Below the pieces are notes generated by a model that saw only the letters and a list, made by a program, of their open reading frames with translations, ran no database searches and was not told where the DNA came from. From Kordiimonas aestuarii (GTDB lineage: Bacteria > Pseudomonadota > Alphaproteobacteria > Sphingomonadales > Kordiimonadaceae), in contig NZ_JAOBPP010000010.1 in assembly GCF_025574465.1 (NCBI RefSeq), positions 1 to 64,000 of the forward strand: a DNA stretch of 64,000 nucleotides, read 5' to 3'. A program made the position numbers and the translations under genes. Within the stretch, counting starts at the first letter, position 1; each line of letters starts with the position of its first letter. Below, one piece after another: positions 48,479-56,065 of the stretch.

Positions 48479-50062
48479 CTAAACTCGCTGCAACCCATAG
48501 TGTTTGATACGTGCGATAAGCTCGCGGTGCGGTAACAGGCCTGATGCCAAATGCTCGGCATAGGACCGCATGCGGCTGAAGTATTCCTGCGACGCCGCGC
48601 CCTCCTGATAACGTGATTTGAGCGGCGCCATGTTGGTCTCAAACCCCATGCCGTATAGTACATAGAGATAATTATCGAAGTTGAAGACATCGAGTTTGGA
48701 CGCAAAGTCATAGCTGCTGGGTGGCTGGTCACGCCAGACGGCGAGGTTTTCAAGCAAGCTGTCCGGAATACTGGCCTTGTCGCGGTTATCCCGCCAGAAC
48801 TGGCTGTCATCCCGCTTTGACAGGCAATAGTGCAGCTTGATAAAATCGATCACCCGGTCCCACGCATTGCGGACCCGGGTATTAAAACGGGTGGCGAGTG
48901 TATCCATCGCCCCCCGGTGCGCCGGGAACTGCTCCGCCAGCATACGCGCAGTTGCGTCATAAATCAGGATGCCCGTGGCTTCCAGCGGTTCCACAAAACC
49001 CTGCGAAAGCCCGATTGCCACACAATTTTTGACCCAGTATTTTTCACGGTAGCCAATCCGCATGGGGATGCGACGGCAATCAAGCTTGTCTGCCATGTCA
49101 CCCACGCTCGTGCGCAGGTAGTTTCGCAAAATCTCTTCCGCTCGGTCATGCTCCGTGTGCCGGGCGCTGTAGACATAGCCCGTACCGCGCCGGGCCGACA
49201 GCCCGATATCCCAAATCCATCCGGCTTCCTTGGCCGTTGCAAGGGTATGGCACGGTATTGGCTCATTTTCGCTCAAGTACGGCACCTGCGCGGCCAACGC
49301 ATGGTCCACAAAAAGCACATCGTCCTTGGGGATGAAACCGACCCCCATGGCCTTTTCAATCAGGAGCGAGGCAAACCCGGTGCAGTCGACAAAGAGATCG
49401 GCTTCCAGCGCGCCTTCGCTGTCTGTCATCACTGCGGATATATCGCCATCCCTTGATAGTTTCACATCCGTAACGTTAGTGATCTTGTGGGCGACCCCCA
49501 GCCTTTCCGTGGCATGTTTGGTCAGGAAGGCAGCGAACTTGGCGGCATCCAGATGATAAGCGTAATTGACCGCCCCGTCATATTCGGTGTGCGTCATCAC
49601 CTTCGGGCCAAAGTTACCTTCACACAGATACTCCTGCACCGACACGGCATCCGCAAAGGACGTGTTGCTCGCCTCCCCCATCAGCCAATAGGGTGTGGGG
49701 TCCAGTGTGCGGCGGTCAGGATAGTCAAACACATGGTGGTAGGCATGACTTTCGCCCGCTCGCGGCGCGTGAAGCCAATCTACAAATTTGATGCTTTGTT
49801 TGAACGTCACATCACAGTCGCGCACAAAGTCTGTCTCGCGAATACCAAGATGCTCGAGCGAGGCACGGATCGCAGGAACCGTGCCTTCACCCACACCAAT
49901 GGTAGGAATATTGGCACTTTCAATAAGGGTGACCTTCACCCCGTCCGGCGTATCTGCCTTCAGGGAACGGGCAAGGTGGCAAGCGGTCAACCAGCCGGCG
50001 GTGCCACCACCAACGACAAGCACATGCTTGATGTTTTTTTGCCCGCTGCCCTCATGTGCCAT
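48479..50062 (-). CDS. Flavin-dependent tryptophan halogenase-like protein (2)
   Basis: 527-residue paralog. VLVVGGGTAGWLTACHLARSL is the FAD fold, GVGEGTVPAIRASLEHLG follows and the lysine lies in TFKQSIKFVDW. Its WxWxIP equivalent is WIWDIG (GWIWDIGLSARRGTGYVY), differently changed from the first copy. The C-terminal helix-rich segment is LHYCLSKRDDSQFWRDN, shared with the first as LHYCLTDRDDSDFWR. The pair probably arose by duplication. No flavin reductase gene is in the window to supply FADH2. It begins 18 bases after sapC. Confidence 0.9.
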   Translation of the reverse strand: MAHEGSGQKNIKHVLVVGGGTAGWLTACHLARSLKADTPDGVKVTLIESANIPTIGVGEGTVPAIRASLEHLGIRETDFVRDCDVTFKQSIKFVDWLHAPRAGESHAYHHVFDYPDRRTLDPTPYWLMGEASNTSFADAVSVQEYLCEGNFGPKVMTHTEYDGAVNYAYHLDAAKFAAFLTKHATERLGVAHKITNVTDVKLSRDGDISAVMTDSEGALEADLFVDCTGFASLLIEKAMGVGFIPKDDVLFVDHALAAQVPYLSENEPIPCHTLATAKEAGWIWDIGLSARRGTGYVYSARHTEHDRAEEILRNYLRTSVGDMADKLDCRRIPMRIGYREKYWVKNCVAIGLSQGFVEPLEATGILIYDATARMLAEQFPAHRGAMDTLATRFNTRVRNAWDRVIDFIKLHYCLSKRDDSQFWRDNRDKASIPDSLLENLAVWRDQPPSSYDFASKLDVFNFDNYLYVLYGMGFETNMAPLKSRYQEGAASQEYFSRMRSYAEHLASGLLPHRELIARIKHYGLQRV

Positions 50063-50080
50063 ATCAGCCCAAAACCCCCA

Positions 50081-50791
50081 TCAATCTCGCGCGCGGTCCG
50101 CCTTGAGTTGTCCCAAGCGGCGAATCTGGTTCAAAGAGATAAGGTGCGCATAAATCACAGGCAGGAAGCCACGCTTCTTGATATCCATAAACTTTTCGTC
50201 GGACAGGCTACCCAGTTTTTCCTCGTCAACGAAGTAAACGCCGGAAAGATTAATCTTCTCGCCATCCACATCGATGTTCAGCGTACGCTCGACGAGCAGC
50301 TCCATCTCTGCCAGCAACGCGACAAAGCCCTGCGTGACCTGATTGTGTTCGAAGAATGTCTCCACACCCTTCTGACGCTTTTTGAGATACTCGGTCGGCT
50401 CACCATCATCGCCGAACAAAAGCTCCCCCTCGCCGGAAGAAGCGAGCTCGCTTTCCTCGTTGATGGCCAGCATCAACTGATCCTGGTTATGGCTGTTGGG
50501 CATCAGGCGGAAAGGTGCCTGGCTCAGGATCGCTGGCACATACATGCCCAGCCACTTGCCGTCATTCACATAAACATTTTCACCCGGTTTCACGCCCAGC
50601 ATGGCAACGGCCTGAAACTGGCCGGTATCGGAATTTTTGACAAAAACAATCGGCATGTCCGTGGCGGCCGCCACAAATTCATGCACTACGAGCGGGATAA
50701 TATGCTCGGCTTCGACAAGGTTGAATTCAGCCCCGTCCTTAACTTTCAGTTTGCTGTGCTGATCAGGATGCAAAGGTACAATGCGCGCCAC
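50081..50791 (-). CDS. SapC-family protein
   Basis: 236-residue SapC-like protein. The N-terminal RIVPLHPDQHSKLKVKDGAEFNLVEAEHIIPLVVHEF and FVKNSDTGQFQAVAMLGVKPGENVYVNDGKWLGMYVPAILSQAPF blocks are typical, followed by the C-terminal FFEHNQVTQGFVALLAEMELL. SapC proteins are found beside TonB receptors in Caulobacter- and Xanthomonas-type loci, with no proven role. GTG at 50791 follows GGGAG. A strong terminator separates it from the TonB receptor, so it may have its own promoter in 50792-50846 (TTGGCT ... TAATAT spaced 15). Confidence 0.87.
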   Translation of the reverse strand: MARIVPLHPDQHSKLKVKDGAEFNLVEAEHIIPLVVHEFVAAATDMPIVFVKNSDTGQFQAVAMLGVKPGENVYVNDGKWLGMYVPAILSQAPFRLMPNSHNQDQLMLAINEESELASSGEGELLFGDDGEPTEYLKKRQKGVETFFEHNQVTQGFVALLAEMELLVERTLNIDVDGEKINLSGVYFVDEEKLGSLSDEKFMDIKKRGFLPVIYAHLISLNQIRRLGQLKADRARD

Positions 50792-50844
50792 TAGTCGCTC
50801 CCATATTAGAATTAAAATTGATCAGCCAACTTATACTGCTTGGG

Positions 50845-50875
50845 AGAAAAAGGGGAGCATATCTCCCCTTTTTCT
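50845..50875. terminator. Perfect 11-bp stem terminator after the TonB receptor
   Basis: AAAAAGGGGAG (50847-50857) and its exact complement (50863-50873) surround a CATAT loop. On the minus strand the U-run follows the stem, so it ends the receptor transcript 14 bases after its stop. Downstream sapC is therefore partly uncoupled. Confidence 0.9.
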
Positions 50876-50886
50876 TTGGTTTACGC

Positions 50887-53448
50887 CTAGAGCTTGAAGC
50901 TGACGCCCAGTGTCACCCGCCGTGCCATCTCAAACTCATAAAGCGGGAAACCGCCTGTGAAGCCACTGTTCGGTGTCGGCGTCACATTGTTACCGAACTG
51001 CTTCGAGCGGTCTTCAAGAAGATTCACAACATCAAGGTTCAGAGAGATCTGGTCCGTGATGAAATAGGACGCGCTCATATCAAGGCTGCCATATGGTTTG
51101 TGCAGACGGTTACCGTAAGAGCCGGATTCCCGGAGCATATAGCTGGAACGCCAGTTGTAGGACGTACGCACCTGGAAGTTCTCGCCCTCATAATACCCCG
51201 TGACGTTGTAGGAGTGCTTCGAGCTATCGCTAAGATACGGGTTGCCATCAACAAAGGTGTCCGCATCGGTCGAGGTATCCGTGAACGTATAGTTCAGGAT
51301 CGCACCAAAGCCGTTCTGGAAATCCTGCTGGAACTGGGCTTCAAAGCCTTTGATCGTCGCAGCCTTGCCGTTGATCTTTTCCTGCACGGTCCAGCCGTTA
51401 GCGGCCTCTTCCGCTGGCAGGTCAAACGGTATTTGGCCTGCATTTGCATGATATTCCGTGAAGTTCACGAAGTTCTTCACATCTTTCATGAACACACCCA
51501 CGGAGAAGAGCGAGCCTTCAGCGAAGTACCATTCGACACCCAGATCAAACTGGTTGGCGACAAACGGCTTCAGACCCACGTTGCCAACAATCCAGAACTG
51601 GTTGTTCGGCAGGTCATCGTTGGAACCTGTCACGTTCGGGTTCACATACATATCCACATACTGTGGCCGTGCCATCGTGCGCGCCGCCGAACCACGGAGG
51701 ATCACATCATCAGCCAGGTCAATCGCAATGTTGAAGCTTGGCAGGATTTCCGAATAGCTGGCTTCAGCCTCGGTCTGTACACCATCCAGATAGTATGTAG
51801 AGGTCGCATCGGTGTGCGCGTAACGAACACCAAAGTTACCGCGGAAGCCATCACCTTCAAACGCAGCCATGGCATATGCCGAGATGTTGATCTCGTCGAT
51901 CTCGCTATAGGCACCGAGGTCTTCGTTTTCACCGGTGATGCTCGCCTTTGCCCAATCCTTCAGTGCATCGGCGTCAATCTGCAGCATCTGATAATCACCC
52001 GCGCCAATATCCATGGTGCCAAGGATCAATCCATCTGTAGAAATAGTTGGGTTGAAGCCTGCGGCCTGAATATACTCAAAGCGGCGGCTCGTGGAATTAT
52101 GATCCGCGTATTTCAGGCCGGTCTTGATTGACTTCACCAGTCCAAAGTCCACATCAAACTCAAGGTCTGCCTGCGCGTATGTCTCCTGATCGGTTTTTGG
52201 CGTGCGGTTGAAGTTTGGCCCAATGCCCATGGTCAGGCTGCCGGGATCATAGCTTGAAATATCGAAGCCGTTTGTGTCCCACGTCTGTTCACCATTCGTG
52301 AAATCATAGGTGCCGCCCGGTACCGGCGCGCCGCCAGAACCGTCATCAACCACCATCTCAAAGTCTGTACCGCCAGTCGATGTCGTGTGACCGCCCTGCA
52401 GTTCAAGCTGATAGCCATCACCAGCATAGGTCGCCGTCACGTCATAAACGCTAGAATTCATTGTCGCTTCACGCGGACGCGCTTGATAATACGCAAGTCC
52501 GATCGGGCCGCAAACCGGTGTGCCGTTCTGCAGGCAGTTATCAGGCACATCGACACCCGACCAGGACGTATTTCCTTGCGTCAGCCACAGCGCATAGTTG
52601 GTGTTATCGGCGCGCATCTTCATGTCCATGTAGTTGGCGACGATATCGAGATTCTCTGTCGGGCGGAATTGAGCTGTCGCTGTAATGGCAGAACGACGGC
52701 GATCCTGCTCAAATGCCACAGGGCCTGCGCCCCATTCCCAGAACGCTTCGTTGCCCTGACGCTGCAAGTGACGGCGCTGATATACACCGGAGACCATCAG
52801 GCCAAAGTTTTCTTTTTCGTTCTTCCAGCTTACAAGGCCCGAGAACTGCGGATCAATCTTGTCAGAGTCTGTCTGGTGCTGGCCTTCAACGGAACCATAG
52901 ACGCTGAGCGAATCCATATCGAGCGGCTTGCGGGTGTTGATCACAACCGTACCGCCGACACCGCCTTCAGCGAGATCAGCCTGTGAGCTTTTATAAACTT
53001 CGATGTTGCCAACGAGTTCAGATGGCAGCAGTTCATAGTTGAAGCTGCGCTTCGCTGGCTCAAGCACGAACCAGCCCGTTGAGGCCACATTCTGCCCGTT
53101 CAGGGTGGTGAGCGTCAGCTCGTTACCCGCACCACGGATCGACACCGCCGCGCCCTCGCCAAATTGTCGCTGGATGGTAACCCCCGGCACGCGCTGAAGC
53201 GATTCAGCCACGTTTTTGTCGGGAAATTTACCGATGTCCTCAGACGAGATCGCATCAACGATTGCATTGTTGTTGCGCTTCATAGCCAGGCTCTGCTGGA
53301 GCGAGCCCCGAATGCCGGTAACGACAATCTCTTCAAACTCATCCATTGAGCCACTGGAAGCCTGATCCTGAGCAAACGCTGTGGTGGCGCTGCCCAACAC
53401 GGCCAATGCACTGACCGAGCGGTAGAATATTTTTTTACCTGTTCGCAT
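50887..53448 (-). CDS. TonB-dependent receptor (Xanthomonas-Caulobacter subfamily)
   Basis: Outer-membrane active transporter, 853 residues, probably for oligosaccharides. Signal peptide MRTGKKIFYRSVSALAVLGS ending near TTAFA, then the TonB box-like DEFEEIVVTG, plug domain (about 45-165, NAIVDAISSEDIGKFPDKNVAESL, VPGVTIQR and SIRGAGNEL) and a 22-strand barrel ending in RRVTLGVSFKL. AGGAGG precedes the ATG. It is between glk and sapC; with the GH20 gene close by, chitin oligosaccharides are a reasonable but unproven substrate. It may be expressed from the glk operon or its own promoter in the 112-bp gap. Confidence 0.93.
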   Translation of the reverse strand: MRTGKKIFYRSVSALAVLGSATTAFAQDQASSGSMDEFEEIVVTGIRGSLQQSLAMKRNNNAIVDAISSEDIGKFPDKNVAESLQRVPGVTIQRQFGEGAAVSIRGAGNELTLTTLNGQNVASTGWFVLEPAKRSFNYELLPSELVGNIEVYKSSQADLAEGGVGGTVVINTRKPLDMDSLSVYGSVEGQHQTDSDKIDPQFSGLVSWKNEKENFGLMVSGVYQRRHLQRQGNEAFWEWGAGPVAFEQDRRRSAITATAQFRPTENLDIVANYMDMKMRADNTNYALWLTQGNTSWSGVDVPDNCLQNGTPVCGPIGLAYYQARPREATMNSSVYDVTATYAGDGYQLELQGGHTTSTGGTDFEMVVDDGSGGAPVPGGTYDFTNGEQTWDTNGFDISSYDPGSLTMGIGPNFNRTPKTDQETYAQADLEFDVDFGLVKSIKTGLKYADHNSTSRRFEYIQAAGFNPTISTDGLILGTMDIGAGDYQMLQIDADALKDWAKASITGENEDLGAYSEIDEINISAYAMAAFEGDGFRGNFGVRYAHTDATSTYYLDGVQTEAEASYSEILPSFNIAIDLADDVILRGSAARTMARPQYVDMYVNPNVTGSNDDLPNNQFWIVGNVGLKPFVANQFDLGVEWYFAEGSLFSVGVFMKDVKNFVNFTEYHANAGQIPFDLPAEEAANGWTVQEKINGKAATIKGFEAQFQQDFQNGFGAILNYTFTDTSTDADTFVDGNPYLSDSSKHSYNVTGYYEGENFQVRTSYNWRSSYMLRESGSYGNRLHKPYGSLDMSASYFITDQISLNLDVVNLLEDRSKQFGNNVTPTPNSGFTGGFPLYEFEMARRVTLGVSFKL

Positions 53449-53560
53449 GTTTTCCTCCTGGTTCCCACTTTATCGGGCAAGCCCGCTCCCATTACCGGTG
53501 CCTGCCACAATCGCTTTACTTGTTACCCACTCATCCAAGAGCCCTGAGCACCCCCGTGCA

Positions 53561-54550
53561 TCAGTTGCTACTTAGTGAATCCATGTACCAGCCAGCTGCG
53601 CCAATGACGCCCAGCTGGCCGTGCTCAATGAGGTTGACGGGGATCGCCTCAAGAAAGGGACGCATGTCTCCTTTCGCGGTGAAGCGATCCATAAATCGGC
53701 TCTCAATGAGGAAATCTCTGATTTTTGGCAGTATACCTCCGGCGAGATACATGCCGCCGCGTGCGCCATATGAAAGCGCAAAGTTGCCTGCCGCACTGCC
53801 AAGCATTTCGCAAAAGAGTGAAAGCGCCTCCGCGGCTGCCGCATCACTTTTATCCAACGCTGCTTCCGATATGGCTTCCGGCGATGACAGGGTTGTCGCG
53901 CGGTCATTAATCGTTGCCAGTGCGTTATAGATATTCAACAACCCTGGGCCCGACAGCACTTTCTCAACCGGCACAAAGCCATGCTGCGCACGAAGCAGTT
54001 TGAAGATTTCGAGTTCAAGGTCTGTCTCGGGGCTCAGGCCCGACTGTCCAGCCTCGGTGTTAAGCGCGACCGGCCCCGATGCGCCTTGCAGCAACACCGA
54101 TGCACCCAGCCCCGTCCCTGGTCCCAGGACAGCGACAGCGCCCTGCTCAGGCCGGACCGCGCGGCGGTTCAAGACCACAACGTCCGCCGGGTTGAGGTAA
54201 AGCGTGCCATACGCCACCGCCACAAAATCATTGATGCCGCAAATGGCATTCAGGCCAAGGCGGGCGCGGATGTCTGCAAGCGATACACGCCATGGCAGGT
54301 TCGCAGCGACCAGATCGTCACCAATAAAATACCCGGCGCTCGCAATTGCAGCCGCCCGGATATTTTTACAATCAACACCGGTCAGGAATTCATCAAGAAT
54401 CTCGATAAGCCCACCATAGTCGGCATTTTTAAACTTGTGATATTTGCGCACATTTAGCGGCTGCGCTGTACGGTCAGCGCGCGAGATAAGGCTAAGCCTG
54501 GAGTGGGTTCCTCCAATATCAGCCGCGATGACAGGAGCTGTTTCAGCCAT
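53561..54550 (-). CDS. glk: Glucokinase (Glk family)
   Basis: ATP-dependent sugar kinase of the bacterial Glk family (ASKHA fold). IAADIGGTHSRLSLI is the first phosphate loop, VLGPGTGLGASVLL the second and YLAGGILPKIRDFLI the adenosine-side segment. The sugar-binding segment INDFVAVAYG carries the catalytic Asp. The start is set at ATG 54550 because GGAGGTGGGG lies upstream; the longer frame to 54604 is unlikely. 329 residues. It is the only hexose kinase seen and could also phosphorylate GlcNAc. LacI-type operators lie 218-350 bases upstream. Confidence 0.93.
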   Translation of the reverse strand: MAETAPVIAADIGGTHSRLSLISRADRTAQPLNVRKYHKFKNADYGGLIEILDEFLTGVDCKNIRAAAIASAGYFIGDDLVAANLPWRVSLADIRARLGLNAICGINDFVAVAYGTLYLNPADVVVLNRRAVRPEQGAVAVLGPGTGLGASVLLQGASGPVALNTEAGQSGLSPETDLELEIFKLLRAQHGFVPVEKVLSGPGLLNIYNALATINDRATTLSSPEAISEAALDKSDAAAAEALSLFCEMLGSAAGNFALSYGARGGMYLAGGILPKIRDFLIESRFMDRFTAKGDMRPFLEAIPVNLIEHGQLGVIGAAGWYMDSLSSN

Positions 54551-55024
54551 GCCCCACCTCCATGCATCCGCGTCGGATATATTTAAACAGATACTCAAAC
54601 ACATACCCTCCCCAGGCTTTTTTCCGAGTAAAGAAACGCTGCTCTCATGTTTTGTCCCCCTGTCTTGTGTGCCGGATCAAACTTCCACCCCCGGAAGGGC
54701 AGGGCGGAAGTTTGGCATCCGGCCCATAGGAAACGCCACAAAGAGCTAGCTTGAGTAAGAGACAAAATGACAACGTTGTCCAACAAAAATTTAAAAAAAT
54801 GTTCACGTTGTCATTTTTAATGACATCGTTATCATCTTAAGTGCTTGAAAATTAGCTGTTTCCAGAAATCCTGACTTCGGCGTCAACATGACAACGTTGA
54901 CTAGTTCACCCCCAGGAGCCATAAAGGTTTCACATTATTTTCAAGGGAGAATCGGGCTCCGCCTGCCCGGTGCAAGTTTATCTCAGCGGCCGCTACATTC
55001 GGCCCCAGCCATCAGGGGTGCTTC
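54551..55024. promoter_or_regulatory. glk/lacI divergent control region with four LacI-type operators
   Basis: A 474-bp gene-free region, the largest in the window. Four sites resemble TGACAACGTTGTCA: 54768-54781 (13 of 14 matches), 54800-54813 (11), 54821-54834 (12) and 54889-54902 (12). The last overlaps a -35 TTGACT with CATAAA 17 bases on, a plausible lacI promoter. 54551-54767 shows no other clear signal. Confidence 0.65.
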
Positions 55025-56059
55025 TTGAGCAAAGCCACCATCAAAGACGTTGCACGGGTTGCGGAAGTCTCGCTTAAGACTGTCTCCCGCGTTATCAACA
55101 ACGAGCCCACCGTCAAGGAAGCAACACGCAAGAAAGTGCTCGAGGCAATTGAGGAGCTTCGCTACCAGCCGGACATGTCCGCCCGCAACCTGCGTGGCAA
55201 CAAGTCGTATGCGGTTGGTCTCGTCTACGACAACCCTAACCCATATTATGTTGTCGACGTGCAAGAAGGTGTCCTGCAGGCTTGCCGTGAGTTGGGCTAC
55301 AGCCTGCAAATCCATCCCTGTGACGCGGAAACCGGCGATATTGTTGAAGAACTGTCTGATCTTGTCCGCAATTCTCGTTTGGCCGGGCTTGTCATCGCCC
55401 CGCCTATCTCGGAAGATGACCGGGTAACAGACGCCCTTTATGAGCGTGGTATCCATTTTGTCCGTATCGTGTCGGCTTCAAGTGCCCCGGCAGGCGCCTC
55501 ACCTTGCGTGTACGTCAATGACCGCGCAGCGGCCTTTGCCGTGGCCGACCACCTGATCAACAAGGGCCATAGCAATATTGCGTTCTTGCTGGGGGAAGAA
55601 GAACACCACTCAAGCGGCGAACGCTTTAAAGGCTACCGCAAGGCCCTCGAGGAACATGGCGTTCCCGTGCGAGATGATATGGTGCTTGAAGGGTCTTACA
55701 GTTTTGATAGCGGCTTCCAACGCGCAACGGCGCTTTTGAGCGGTGATACACGCCCCACCGCAATTTTTGGCTGTAATGATGAGATCGCAGCCGGCGCCCT
55801 GGCCGCCGCAAAGTCGTTAGGGCTCAATGTGCCGGGTGATGTCGCCATAGCAGGCTTCGAGAACAGCCCCTTTTCAAAGCAGGCTCAGCCGCCGCTCACC
55901 ACAGCGGCGCAATCCATTGGCGATATCGCCAAACAGGCGATGATGTTGCTGGTATCTGAATTGCGACCGCAGGCAATGACGGATGGGAACAACGACCGCA
56001 AAAGCGAATTTATCCCGGAGCTGATCGCGCGCGCCTCCACCGATGCGGAAGCGCGCTGA
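55025..56059 (+). CDS. LacI-family transcriptional regulator
   Basis: 344 residues: an N-terminal LacI helix-turn-helix (ATIKDVARVAEVSLKTVSRVINN, hinge YQPDMSARNLRGNKS) and a periplasmic-binding-like ligand domain (SYAVGLVYDNPNPYYV, FVRIVSASS, IFGCNDEIAAGALAAAKSLG, IAGFENSPFSKQ). TTG at 55025 is used because MSKATIKDV is the classic start and AGGGGTG lies upstream. It most likely recognises the four TGACA-type sites in front of it and the matching sites before zwf and the PEPC-like gene. The effector could be a sugar phosphate of the Entner-Doudoroff pathway; this is inference. Confidence 0.92.
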   Translation: MSKATIKDVARVAEVSLKTVSRVINNEPTVKEATRKKVLEAIEELRYQPDMSARNLRGNKSYAVGLVYDNPNPYYVVDVQEGVLQACRELGYSLQIHPCDAETGDIVEELSDLVRNSRLAGLVIAPPISEDDRVTDALYERGIHFVRIVSASSAPAGASPCVYVNDRAAAFAVADHLINKGHSNIAFLLGEEEHHSSGERFKGYRKALEEHGVPVRDDMVLEGSYSFDSGFQRATALLSGDTRPTAIFGCNDEIAAGALAAAKSLGLNVPGDVAIAGFENSPFSKQAQPPLTTAAQSIGDIAKQAMMLLVSELRPQAMTDGNNDRKSEFIPELIARASTDAEAR

Positions 56060-56065
56060 GCTTAT

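Noticed and set aside
49487..50794. 435-codon plus-strand open frame
   Set aside because: Antisense to sapC and a halogenase gene; a codon-composition shadow.
50818..52131. 437-codon plus-strand open frame
   Set aside because: It runs fully antisense to the TonB receptor gene, shows no domain and has no independent start signal.
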